Below are positions 43,427 through 51,539 of a stretch of 59,658 nucleotides of DNA, piece after piece. The notes under the pieces are model-generated. The model saw nothing but the letters and a program-made list of their open reading frames with translations, was not told where the DNA came from and searched no databases. Within the stretch, counting starts at the first letter, position 1. Every line of letters starts with the position of its first letter. Origin of the DNA: Acidobacteriota bacterium (lineage in GTDB: Bacteria; Acidobacteriota; Terriglobia; Terriglobales; Acidobacteriaceae); NCBI GenBank assembly GCA_003225055.1, contig QIAU01000142.1:1-59658 (forward strand), read 5' to 3'. The position numbers and the translations under genes are program-made.

Positions 43427-43774
43427 ATGGCTGACGATCAGAGAATTACAGTGGACGAGTTGCGCAAGCGCCTTGACGCTGGTGAACCGTTTCTGTTCCT
43501 CGACACGCGCAACCCGAAAGCCTGGGGCGAATCGGACGTGAAGGTGCCCGGCGCCATCCGCGTTCCGGTGGGCCATTTCGAGGACTACCTTGCCGAGCTT
43601 CCCAAGGACCGCCCGATCGTCACCTACTGCACCTGACCGAACGAAGCATCCAGCGCCAGTTTGGCGCAAAAGCTTCGCCAGCGCGGCTACCAGCAGGTCT
43701 GGGCACTCAAGGACGGACTCGACGCCTGGAAGAATGCCGGTCTGCCGCTGGAACGAAAACAGAAGGCGGCGTGA
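43427..43774 (+). CDS. Rhodanese-family protein, candidate selenoprotein (in-frame TGA codon 70)
   Basis: 115 residues if TGA at 43634-43636 is read through. The first part (ITVDELRKRLDAGEPFLFLD, TRNPKAWGESDVKVPGAIRV, LPKDRPIVTYCT) and the part after TGA (PNEASSARLAQKLRQRGYQQ, VWALKDGLDAWKNAGLPLE) together form one complete single-domain rhodanese. Active-site Cys68 in VTYC is retained. Relatives, as I recall, have Cys at the TGA position (YCTCPNEASSAR), the usual Sec-for-Cys exchange. A hairpin that meets the bacterial SECIS rules lies right downstream. ATG 43427 is chosen for AAAGGAG 6 nt upstream. Alternatives are a nonsense mutation or a base error (TGC/TGT to TGA). Confidence 0.75.
43642..43677 (+). 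promoter_or_regulatory. Candidate bacterial SECIS element
   Basis: Two-tier hairpin inside the coding frame. Lower stem CGAAGC (43642-43647) pairs with GCTTCG (43672-43677). Internal loop ATCCA/AAAA. Upper stem GCGCCA (43653-43658) pairs with TGGCGC (43662-43667). Apical loop GTT (43659-43661) begins 22 nt after the TGA. This meets the bacterial SECIS consensus as I know it: apical loop 16-37 nt after UGA with a G in its first two positions. Confidence 0.7.
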
Positions 43775-43876
43775 GGTGGATTATCCCTCCCCTCGGCCAT
43801 CCCCGGAGTCAAAGACTTAGAAACAAGTCCAGCAAATCGAATGTTCAACGTGCCCTGATGCGAAGGCCTCTCCCAA

Positions 43877-44797
43877 TCAGGCTCGCAACAAATTTTTCAG
43901 AATGAAGAACACATTGGCGGGGCGCTCGGCTAAGCGGCGCATCAAGTAAGGATACCACTCGGTGCCGAACGGGATGTAAACCCTCATGCGCCAGCCCTCC
44001 CGCACCAGGCTTTGTTGCAGATCGCGGCGGATGCCGTGCAGCATCTGGAATTCAAAGGCGTCACGGGCAATGTTTTCGCGCAGAGCAAACCTCTTGGCCT
44101 CGTTGATGATGCTTTCGTCATGCGTAGCCAGGCCGTGATAGATCCCGCTCTTCACCAGGATCTTCATCAGCTTGACATAGTTGCCATCCACATCCGACTT
44201 TTTTTGAAAGGCGATTTCAGGCGGCTCCTGGTAGGCTCCCTTGCAGAGTCGAATGCGGATACCGTCACCGAGCAGGTTATATACGTCGGCTTCGCTGCGG
44301 TACAGGTAAGACTGGATCACGGTTCCCACCACGCCCCGGTTCCCCGGCTGACCATGAAGTTTGCGAACAAAATCCAGCGTGCGTTGGGTGTAGGGCGAGC
44401 CTTCCATGTCGACGCGCACGAAACTCTTCAGCGCGGCTGCCTTTGCCACCAGGCCGCTGACCAGTTCGCGGGCAAGGCTTTCGTCGACGTCTAGACCCAT
44501 GTGGGTCAGCTTCAGACTGATGTTGCCGTTGAGCCCTTGCGACGCGATGTCATCGAGCAGACGGTGGTAGAGTGCGGCGCTGGCGCGAGCTTCTTCAGCA
44601 TTGGTGACGTTCTCGCCCAGGTTGTCGATCGAGACGCTCTGGCCCAGCTGGTTGACGGCCCGGGTGGCGCGCAACACATCTTCCACTTGCGTGCCGGCTA
44701 CAAAACGGGCGGAAACGCGCTGTCCGAGGGACGATCTTTCGGCAACGGCGCGCAAAGAGCGGCTCTCCGACAAATAAATGAGGAGCGCTCTCAGCAC
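43877..44797 (-). CDS. Proline dehydrogenase (monofunctional)
   Basis: 306 residues, the size of stand-alone bacterial ProDH (PutA-PRODH domain only). FAD-binding TIM barrel with SIDNLGENVTNAEEARASAA, NISLKLTHMGLDVDESLARE, VRVDMEGSPYTQRTLDFVRK, VIQSYLYRSEADVYNLL, RIRLCKGAYQEPPEIAFQKK and the C-terminal RVYIPFGTEWYPYLMRRLAE, whose Arg pair binds the substrate carboxylate. It oxidises proline to pyrroline-5-carboxylate at the membrane. The partner P5C dehydrogenase is not in the window. Confidence 0.95.
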   Translation of the reverse strand: MLRALLIYLSESRSLRAVAERSSLGQRVSARFVAGTQVEDVLRATRAVNQLGQSVSIDNLGENVTNAEEARASAALYHRLLDDIASQGLNGNISLKLTHMGLDVDESLARELVSGLVAKAAALKSFVRVDMEGSPYTQRTLDFVRKLHGQPGNRGVVGTVIQSYLYRSEADVYNLLGDGIRIRLCKGAYQEPPEIAFQKKSDVDGNYVKLMKILVKSGIYHGLATHDESIINEAKRFALRENIARDAFEFQMLHGIRRDLQQSLVREGWRMRVYIPFGTEWYPYLMRRLAERPANVFFILKNLLRA

Positions 44798-44897
44798 AAG
44801 TATCCTTGCAGGACGCTAGCAGTGCGCAGCATGAGAACGCTATGTTTTATCACATGGAGCGATGGCGGCGGATATGACGGCGCGGTCACAGAAGAGA

Positions 44898-44990
44898 GTG
44901 GGCAGCGGCCCGTGGCCAGTGGTCAGTCGGAAAGCATTTTTGATTGCTGCTTTCCGGTTTTCATGACCTGCAACTCTTCTCCCCGAACGC
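44898..44990. repeat. Heptad repeats forming a hairpin
   Basis: Units GTGGGCA/GCGGCCC/GTGGCCA/GTGGTCA/GTCGGAA (44898-44932). The right arm TGCTTTCCGGTTTTCATGACC pairs with GGTCAGTCGGAAAGCA. Located between the divergent-to-left proline dehydrogenase start and the aldo/keto reductase stop. Confidence 0.65.
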
Positions 44991-45015
44991 CGCGATCTCT
45001 GCGGTAAAACTCGCG

Positions 45016-46011
45016 TTATAGCCCAGTCCGCAGCGCGCGGAGATACGGATCATCCCTCCAGAGCTTACGAACCGCATCTGCTTGCTCTTTCGGGATTGGC
45101 GCACTTTCCGCCGCGGAGGTGTTCTTCTCCGCCTGCTGCGCGTTGCGGGCCCCGGGAATCACGGTCGAAATCGCGGGGTGCGAAAGGATGAATTTGAGTG
45201 ACCATTGCGCGAAGGCATTGGAGTCGCCGGACGCGATGCCCGCCAGTTCACGCAAGCGCTCCGCGCGCGGAACCAGTTCGCGCATGGTTGGCGCGGGGAG
45301 CGTATGCGAGCGGTGGTCGTCTTTGGGAAACGTGGTGTCGGCGCGGAATTTGCCGGCCAGAATGCCGTAGTACAACGGCACCCGGGCAATGATGCCGAGG
45401 TTCTTCTTCTGGGCAAGCGGCAGAACCTGCTCCTCCATCTCCAGCCGCAGCGGATTATAGGCAAGCTGAATGCTGTATCCCTTGCCGCGGGCAAGCACCG
45501 CCATAGCCTCTTCGGGCAAGAACACGGAAACCCCGTAATAGCGGATTTTGCCGTGCTTCTGCAGCAGTTCCATGGTCTCGGGCCAGTCGGCGTGGCGAAT
45601 GTCGTAGACGTCGGGATTGTGGAGCTGGTAGAGATCGATGACATCCTTCTTCAGCCGCTTGAGGCTGGCTTCGCAGGAACGCACGAGGTGCTCGCGGCTC
45701 CAGTCCTTCGCGGCACGCTCGTGACGAATGACATTGCCGACCTTGGAGGCGACAAAGACGTCCTTCCATTCAGGGCCGAGCGCCTTGCCGAGAATTTCCT
45801 CGCTTCGGCCGTTGCCATAGACGTCGGCTGTATCGAAGAAGTTGACGCCCAACTCGCGGGCACGCTGGACAGCGGCGATGGCATCGGCCTCGGGCGCTGC
45901 GCCCCAGCCCCAGTGCGTTCCGGCAGCCTCGCTGGTGCCGCCAATCGCCCACGCGCCAAAGCCGATCTCGCTGACCTGGAGGCCCGTGGAGCCTAGCGTG
46001 CGGCAGTTCAT
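45016..46011 (-). CDS. Aldo/keto reductase
   Basis: 331 residues. NADPH-dependent TIM-barrel oxidoreductase. Catalytic tetrad region: GVNFFDTADVYGNGRSEEIL (Asp, Tyr), FVASKVGNVIRHE (Lys), LYQLHNPD (His). Cofactor segment: LSHPAISTVIPGARNAQQAEKNTSA. The region YGVSVFLPEEAMAVLARGKG is typical of the YdhF/Tas-like subgroup. The natural substrate is not deducible. It is monocistronic, with heptad repeats on both sides. Confidence 0.94.
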   Translation of the reverse strand: MNCRTLGSTGLQVSEIGFGAWAIGGTSEAAGTHWGWGAAPEADAIAAVQRARELGVNFFDTADVYGNGRSEEILGKALGPEWKDVFVASKVGNVIRHERAAKDWSREHLVRSCEASLKRLKKDVIDLYQLHNPDVYDIRHADWPETMELLQKHGKIRYYGVSVFLPEEAMAVLARGKGYSIQLAYNPLRLEMEEQVLPLAQKKNLGIIARVPLYYGILAGKFRADTTFPKDDHRSHTLPAPTMRELVPRAERLRELAGIASGDSNAFAQWSLKFILSHPAISTVIPGARNAQQAEKNTSAAESAPIPKEQADAVRKLWRDDPYLRALRTGL

Positions 46012-46016
46012 GAGTC

Positions 46017-46170
46017 AGTTCCCAGTCGGCAGTTCTCAGTTTCTCGGTTGCCGGTAGGCTAGTCTAATCTATCGAGCGAGTTCGTGGTGGGGAAAGCAGA
46101 CAGGGCGTCGCGGGCGAGGGCGCCACACCCTCAGGTTTGATGGGAACTGAAAAATGACAACCGGGAACTA
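46017..46170. repeat. Heptad repeats between aldo/keto reductase and trxB
   Basis: 46017-46059 divides as AGTTCCC/AGTCGGC/AGTTCTC/AGTTTCTC/GGTTGCC/GGTAGGC. The distal end 46142-46170 contains GGGAACTGA and CCGGGAACTA, complementary to AGTTCCC. This gives a long imperfect hairpin immediately after the trxB stop. Confidence 0.65.
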
Positions 46171-47103
46171 CCCTCCGTGCTCTTCCAGGAACTTCTCAGC
46201 TTCCAGCGCTGCCATGCAACCGGTTCCGGCGGCGGTGATGGCTTGGCGGTAGCGGCGATCTTGAACGTCACCGCAGGCATAGACGCCCGGCACTTGCGTG
46301 AAGACGTAGTGAGTCGTCTTCAGGTAACCGTCCTGGTCCATGTCAAGCTGTCCTTCGAACATCTTGGCGTTGGGGATGTGGCCGATTCCGAGGAACATAG
46401 CGCTGGTGGGGAAATCCCAGATCTTGCTGTTCTTCAGGTTGCGCAGCTTCAGAGCCGTGACTTCCTTCTTCTCAGCGTCGAGCACGTCTTCCACAATCGT
46501 GTCGGTCAGGAACTTGATCCTCTCGTTCTTCTGGGCGCGCTCCAGCATGATCTTGGAGGCACGGAACTCGGAGCGCCGATGAATGATCGTGACCTTGGTG
46601 GCAAAGCGCGTCAGGAAGGTGGCCTCCTCCATGGCGGAATCGCCGCCGCCGATTACAGTGATCTCCTTCCCCGAGAAGAAGAAGCCGTCACAGGTGGCGC
46701 ACGAGGAAACCCCGTGCCCAATCAGGGCCTGTTCATTCGGGAGGCCGAGCCAGCGGGCTGAGGCTCCACTGGCGATAATCAGCGTGCGGGCCTGCACGGT
46801 GTCTTTGCCCAGGCTCAGTGTGAAAGGACGTCTGGTGAGATCGGCTTCGTTGACGTGACCCATTATGTATTCGGCGCCAAAGCGCGTCGCCTGCTTGCGC
46901 ATGTTTTCGACCAGCTCGGGCCCCTGAACGCCTTCCGGGAACCCGGGGAAGTTCTCGACTAGAGTGGTAAGCGAAAGCTGGCCGCCGGGCTCATGACCTT
47001 CGATCACTAACGGATTCAGTTTGGCGCGGGCGGTGTAGAGAGCGGCGGTGTGGCCGGCGCATCCGGAGCCCACCACGACCACGTTGCGAATCGAATCGTT
47101 CAT
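46168..47103 (-). CDS. trxB: Thioredoxin-disulfide reductase
   Basis: 311 residues from ATG 47103. FAD motif VVVVGSGCAGHTAALYTARA, redox pair CATC in GVSSCATCDGFFFSGKE, NADPH motif VIGGGDSAMEEATFLTRFA with HRRSEFRA, and C-terminal FAD motif GVYACGDVQDRRYRQAITAAGTGC. Low-molecular-weight TrxR; the reductant for thioredoxins such as the CPVC protein at 22.9 kb (inference). The FAD glycine motif reads GSGCAG, with Cys in place of the usual Pro or Ala. Confidence 0.96.
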   Translation of the reverse strand: MNDSIRNVVVVGSGCAGHTAALYTARAKLNPLVIEGHEPGGQLSLTTLVENFPGFPEGVQGPELVENMRKQATRFGAEYIMGHVNEADLTRRPFTLSLGKDTVQARTLIIASGASARWLGLPNEQALIGHGVSSCATCDGFFFSGKEITVIGGGDSAMEEATFLTRFATKVTIIHRRSEFRASKIMLERAQKNERIKFLTDTIVEDVLDAEKKEVTALKLRNLKNSKIWDFPTSAMFLGIGHIPNAKMFEGQLDMDQDGYLKTTHYVFTQVPGVYACGDVQDRRYRQAITAAGTGCMAALEAEKFLEEHGG

Positions 47104-47181
47104 AGGATACGAGTTTAGATTGCTGGCGGCTGATTTGGGTTCAAGAGCATGGCTCACCGCCGAGATCGCCGAGAAAACAGG

Positions 47182-47937
47182 TCATTTGCTTTTGGGGACG
47201 AGTTTCTTACCGGTGGGCTTCCGGATAGACCGGGATTTCGCGGGACTCTGAGCGACCACTTTCGCCAACTCGTCGGGAACCGTGCGGCGCGCTCCCAGCA
47301 GTTCGCGATAGCGGCCAAGCACAGCAGAGGCATCGCGAAAGAGCGGTTCGTAGGCACTCTGGTCGGGCGGCGGTCCGCCTTCGGCGCGCTTGCAGCGAGC
47401 TAGTACCACCGAAGACTTACCGAAGCGCTCCAGCTTGATACGATCCACCGGGGTATTCGTGGCCAACATGCCGGCCGGATTGGTCACGGCGGAGGCACTG
47501 TCCTCGATGGAAAGTTGTATCAGATCCTTGGGCTCGCGCGCGTGCAGGACTAAGGTCTCGATCATGCGCTTGGTATCCGCGCTGAAGGAATACTGCACGT
47601 TGCTGTAAAGAGACTGCACCGAGAACTCGCGGCGGATTCGAACCCAGGCAGCGGTTATGGGCTCGGAAGACAGTTCGGACCCTTGTCCTGCCTGGATAAG
47701 CTGCGCCTTGTCGGAAAGGCTGGAGCGACCGCGGGCAACTTCGAAGTCCGGGCTAAACAGCGGCTGCTGGGGAACGTGGGATAACGCGGAGGCGATCTCC
47801 TTCTGTTCGTCCGCGGAGGGGGTGCACACGTTCAGAACATTGACCTTAACCGGGGGGCCGCCTTGTTGCGGCTCCCGCGCAAGCGAGGAAGCCACTAACA
47901 GTGTAATGGTCAGAATTTTGGGAAACACGGCGGCCAT
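47182..47937 (-). CDS. Secreted protein of unknown function (251 aa)
   Basis: Start ATG 47937, chosen because a signal peptide follows (KILTITLLVASSLARE); a longer frame to 48129 would run through a REP-like element and is rejected. The mature region includes VKVNVLNVCTPSADEQKEIA, FSVQSLYSNVQYSFSADTKR and a basic tail (SRSIRKPTGKKLVPKSK). I do not recognise a family. Its divergent neighbour is the RsbU-like phosphatase, with 190 nt between starts. Confidence 0.7.
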   Translation of the reverse strand: MAAVFPKILTITLLVASSLAREPQQGGPPVKVNVLNVCTPSADEQKEIASALSHVPQQPLFSPDFEVARGRSSLSDKAQLIQAGQGSELSSEPITAAWVRIRREFSVQSLYSNVQYSFSADTKRMIETLVLHAREPKDLIQLSIEDSASAVTNPAGMLATNTPVDRIKLERFGKSSVVLARCKRAEGGPPPDQSAYEPLFRDASAVLGRYRELLGARRTVPDELAKVVAQSPAKSRSIRKPTGKKLVPKSK

Positions 47938-47989
47938 TCTAAATGACGCAGGAGTGGATTTCGAAAAAGATTCACCCCCCAGAGCGCAG

Positions 47990-48060
47990 AGTAGCGCGCG
48001 CGGGATCGCTTCGACTCCCCTGGCTGGGCCCGGATCGCTCAGGATGACACGCATCTGCGT
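47990..48060. repeat. REP-like element
   Basis: Contains GCGGGATCGCTTCGACTCCC and CCGGATCGCTCAGGATGACA, an inverted-repeat pair of the GATC.CTTCG...CAGGATGACA type. It sits between divergent genes. Confidence 0.5.
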
Positions 48061-48127
48061 ACGACAGACATCCTGGGACGAGCATCTTGGGCCAGGATTT
48101 GGGCGGTTATAATCGGGACTGGAGTTC

Positions 48128-50290
48128 ATGGACCGCCTCCTTTATTTACGTGCCCGGTTGACGCATGCCGGATGGCCGCCTCGTACGCGGGTCGGACGCG
48201 TGGCCTTCTTCGTTCTCGGTCTCGACATCCTCCTTTTTGCACTCCAGAAGTTGGCCGTACTGCTGAGGATTTCGTCGGGAGAGACCTTGGGCGGCTGGGT
48301 CAGCTTTCTGGCATTTGTCTGTTTTGTCTTGTTCAGTTGGCTTCTGTTTCGCTGGTTGCGTAACCAGCTGCTGTGGCGTCTGCGTAACCGCCTGATTGTC
48401 ACCTATGTTTTTATCGGAGTGATCCCGGTCGTTCTGCTGGTCACGCTGGCGGGGACGGCGTTTTATCTGTTCGCAGGACAGTTCGCAACGTTTATCGTGA
48501 CCAGCGGCTTGAATTCGGACTTGAAAAGCTTGGGGGCAGCCAATTCAGCCATCGCGCATGAACTTGCGGCCAGCTTCCAGCGCGGCGGCCCTGCGGACTC
48601 CTCGGCGCTGGAAGGCTTGCGGAAATCCGACCAGGCGTGGGCGGACCGGCAAATCTGCGTTTGGATGGATTCGAAGCTGGTCTTGAACAGCGTGCCTCCG
48701 GGCGTCACATCGGAGCCGCCCAGGTGGCCCAGCTTTGTGAAACCACCTTTGAGAGATGTGGTGCGAGATCACGATCGCCTCTTCTTGCGCGCCGCAGATA
48801 CGGTCCAGGCGGGTGGGGCAAAATTGAATATGCTTTCCAGTGAGCCTCTCGACCAGCATCTGCTGGAGAACCTGGCCGTCAACCTGGGAGAGATCACGCT
48901 GTATGCCAAAGGGTTGACCCTGCGCAAAGTCGACCAGCAAAGCACCAAAGCGACTCCTGAAGGCGACAGTTCTGTTCGGGTTCGCAAGCCGGATGGCCAA
49001 TATGTGCTCGACACCGGTAAAGAGCCGCTGGTGCCGACTTTCAGTGCGGGCACAGTTCCTCCCGCGCAACGGACTGGCGACCGCTTGGTGACGTTCGCGA
49101 CGTCTCTGTTCGTGGTGAATTGGGAGTCGGGCGACATGAACAGCCCGGCGGCGGTCAGCGTTCAAACGCGATTGTCCGTGCTGTACGACCGCTTGTTTGC
49201 GGCGCTTGGCGAATTTGCTCCCGCGATTGAGTTTGCGCTGGTGGCCATGGTGATCGTGTTCGCGGTCATTGAGCTATTTGCGCTGATGATCGGCGTGGGA
49301 TTGACGCGCACAATCACCCGGGCCGTGGCAAATCTGTACCACGCCACCCAACGGGTGAACCGCGGTGACTTTTCTCATCGCATCGCCGTGAAGTCGAAAG
49401 ACCAGCTGGCTGCTCTGGAGACTTCGTTCAATTCCATGACTGAGTCTCTGCAAAAGCTGCTGGCGGAGCAGAAAGAGAAGCAGCGCCTCGAGAGCGAGCT
49501 AGCCATCGCTCAGGAAGTACAGGCGCAGTTGTTCCCGAAAGAAATTTCACAGTTGGAGTCGCTCGAGGTCCATGGCTTCTGCCGTCCGGCGCGAACCGTT
49601 AGTGGCGACTACTACGACTTTCTTACCCTGAACTCGCATAGGCTGACGCTTGCGGTGGGCGACATCAGCGGGAAGGGTATTTCGGCGGCCTTGCTGATGG
49701 CAACCATTCACTCGGCGGTGCGAGCCTATAGCCTGGAAAGCATCCCGGTGCAGAGTATGCCGGCGGCCGTGGGAGCGGTTGTTGGATCAGGAATGATGTT
49801 GGGATCCAGTTTGACGGGGCCCGAGGTTTCGCCGGGAGCGCTGCTGTCGCTGTTGAACCACCAGTTGTACGAGAGCACGCCATCGGAAAAATACGCGACG
49901 CTATTCCTCGGCATCTATGACGGTGAATCGCGCACAATTACCTACAGCAACGGCGGGCACCTGCCGCCGATCATCATCGGTGAAAATGGCGGGATCAGGC
50001 GATTGGAGGCGGGGGGCACGGTTGTCGGTCTGTTCGACAACATGGCGTACGACGAGGGCTCTGCCCAGCTCAAGGCAGGAGATATTTTTCTGGCTTACAG
50101 CGACGGTGTGACCGAGCCAGAGAATGATTTTGGCGAGTTTGGCGAGCAGCGCTTGATTGAGTTGGTGCGCGAGAACCAGCATCTCTCGCTGGTGCGGATC
50201 AGCGAGATTGTCACCGCGGCGGTGGATGATTGGATCGGGGCGAATGAGCAGCCGGACGACATCACGCTGGTGCTGGCAAGGGCGCGTTGA
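48128..50290 (+). CDS. RsbU-like PP2C phosphatase with HAMP domain
   Basis: 720 residues. Transmembrane helices at about 24-46, 58-78, 92-116 and 365-390. A periplasmic sensor region (about 120-360) lies between the third and fourth. A HAMP linker follows (ARAVANLYHATQRVNRGDFS, ... SMTESLQKLLAEQKEKQRLESELAIAQEVQ). The C-terminal SpoIIE/PP2C domain includes TVSGDYYDFLTL, LAVGDISGKGISAALLMATI, YSNGGHLPPIIIGENGG and DIFLAYSDGVTEPEN with Mg-binding Asp residues intact. It likely dephosphorylates an anti-anti-sigma factor in partner switching. No partner is adjacent. Confidence 0.93.
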   Translation: MDRLLYLRARLTHAGWPPRTRVGRVAFFVLGLDILLFALQKLAVLLRISSGETLGGWVSFLAFVCFVLFSWLLFRWLRNQLLWRLRNRLIVTYVFIGVIPVVLLVTLAGTAFYLFAGQFATFIVTSGLNSDLKSLGAANSAIAHELAASFQRGGPADSSALEGLRKSDQAWADRQICVWMDSKLVLNSVPPGVTSEPPRWPSFVKPPLRDVVRDHDRLFLRAADTVQAGGAKLNMLSSEPLDQHLLENLAVNLGEITLYAKGLTLRKVDQQSTKATPEGDSSVRVRKPDGQYVLDTGKEPLVPTFSAGTVPPAQRTGDRLVTFATSLFVVNWESGDMNSPAAVSVQTRLSVLYDRLFAALGEFAPAIEFALVAMVIVFAVIELFALMIGVGLTRTITRAVANLYHATQRVNRGDFSHRIAVKSKDQLAALETSFNSMTESLQKLLAEQKEKQRLESELAIAQEVQAQLFPKEISQLESLEVHGFCRPARTVSGDYYDFLTLNSHRLTLAVGDISGKGISAALLMATIHSAVRAYSLESIPVQSMPAAVGAVVGSGMMLGSSLTGPEVSPGALLSLLNHQLYESTPSEKYATLFLGIYDGESRTITYSNGGHLPPIIIGENGGIRRLEAGGTVVGLFDNMAYDEGSAQLKAGDIFLAYSDGVTEPENDFGEFGEQRLIELVRENQHLSLVRISEIVTAAVDDWIGANEQPDDITLVLARAR

Positions 50291-50643
50291 TTTTTTTTAC
50301 TCGTAAACGTGCGTCGTCCCCCCGGGACTCGGCTCCAATTTTGGCCGACACTCCCAGCGCTTACCTGCCGGGCTAATGAATCTCGCCGCTAACGCGGCTT
50401 TAACCACAAACTCTGTTGTACTGGGGGGCGTGTTCTCGTGTGGTGGCCAGTCCAGGCGATGGATACAAAAATTGCCGCCTCGCAATTCCAAAACAAATGC
50501 CGATCCCACTTTGGCAGCCGATAACTAACGAGAACTACGCGAAGGAATCTTTACAGACTCATGAACGCGCCATAGCTCAGTTGCATAGGCTAACCATGGC
50601 AATGGGGGAGGGTGACCAAATCTTCTTGCGCGGAGGACGTTTT
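50291..50643 (+). other. Intergenic region with tRNA D-arm-like text
   Basis: No gene. Near 50572-50592 GCCATAGCTCAGTTGCATAG looks like a tRNA 5' end plus D-arm, but no anticodon stem or T-arm follows. A T8 run (50291-50298) directly after the phosphatase stop could help termination. Confidence 0.3.
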
Positions 50644-50866
50644 ATGGAGGCAACCATCGAAGAACTCAAAAGAGCTGAAGTTTACCCATCTGCGCAGCGC
50701 ATTTCTTTGCATCAACCCGGAGATCATCGCGAATGAAACCCGGCACGGCTGCTGTGCGGCGTGCGGCAGCACCGCCGTAATAATAATAAGCCTTACGCGT
50801 CTTCTCGGCGGAACTGTCATGCCGATGCCCGGAGAGGAGATGGTTTCGCAGGCTGCGCGACACTGA
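50644..50866 (+). pseudogene. Small zinc-ribbon-like gene split by a 1-nt frameshift
   Basis: From ATG 50644 (GGAGG 5 nt upstream) the frame gives MEATIEELK. If one A is dropped from the AAAA run at about 50668-50671, the reading continues ELKFTHLRSAFLCINPEIIA, NETRHGCCAACGSTAVIIIS, LTRLLGGTVMPMPGEEMVSQ to TGA 50864. The joined protein is 73 residues with a CxxC pair (CCAAC) that could belong to a zinc ribbon. A trinucleotide run (TAATAATAA, near 50779) codes IIIS. The disruption may be natural or a homopolymer sequence error. Confidence 0.55.
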
Positions 50867-50919
50867 GGGATTTGCGCCCCTGGCCACCGGAAGCAGGCAA
50901 TTGCTTCGCTAGGTTGAAA

Positions 50920-51504
50920 TTAGTCTTTTGTGGATCCGAGTAGAACGTCCCAGAGAGGAAGAAAGATGTTGTATCTCGAGTTGGGACGCTCGTGGTGCGC
51001 GAGGTGATAGGCCCTTGCCGGATCGCAGATCGCCGGCAGCCATTCGCCGAGGTGAAGCCGCCAATGAACCTCTTCGACCACGATGAAGTAGACCGCAAAG
51101 GCAGCGAATAGCCCGGACACGACGGCGAGATGAAGCAGCCGGTCGAGAATCACTAGCGGGCCTCCATTAATCACAAACAGAAGAACTACCCACATGGGCG
51201 AGCCGCCAAGGTTAAGATGTTCGGCTTCGCTTGGCGTGTTCACCGACATGTGATGGCGCAGGTGTTCTTTGGCAAAGAAGGTTCCGGGCCAGTGCAGCAG
51301 GTATCGGTGATAGGCGTATTCAAACCAGTTGGCCCAGATCAGGCCGAAGAGGAACCCGAGCAGCCATCTTGCCGGGGTGGTCGGAAATATCAGGAGGAAC
51401 AAGGCAGCCGGTAGGCCGCCGCAGGCCGCCGCGGCGAGTGCGTTCAGTTTCTTGATTTCGCGGCCGCGAACTATGGCTGGTAGCGCTCCCGTGCTCGTCC
51501 CCAT
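50920..51504 (-). CDS. Sterol desaturase / fatty acid hydroxylase family membrane protein
   Basis: 194 residues. Four or five hydrophobic segments and the di-iron His motifs: HRYLLH (HxxxxH), HLRHH (HxxHH), EEVHWRLH and HLAHHERPNSRYNIFLPLWDVLLG (HxxHH with a following Asn). This is the FA_hydroxylase arrangement, in which an Fe-O-Fe centre hydroxylates or desaturates a lipid. The short length is that of the bacterial minimal form. The substrate may be a fatty acid, carotenoid or sphingolipid; nothing nearby tells. It lies among decayed genes but is intact. Confidence 0.88.
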   Translation of the reverse strand: MGTSTGALPAIVRGREIKKLNALAAAACGGLPAALFLLIFPTTPARWLLGFLFGLIWANWFEYAYHRYLLHWPGTFFAKEHLRHHMSVNTPSEAEHLNLGGSPMWVVLLFVINGGPLVILDRLLHLAVVSGLFAAFAVYFIVVEEVHWRLHLGEWLPAICDPARAYHLAHHERPNSRYNIFLPLWDVLLGSTKD

Positions 51505-51539
51505 GGGCCTGCTCTCCGCTACTGTAGGATGTAAAGATC

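Noticed and set aside
47938-48129. 64-residue N-terminal extension of the 251-aa secreted protein
   Set aside because: The extension encodes a REP-like element and would bury the signal peptide inside the protein.
50572-50640. tRNA-like start (GCCATAGCTCAGTTGCATAG)
   Set aside because: Only a D-arm-like piece; no anticodon stem, no T-arm GGTTC, no matching acceptor 3' side.
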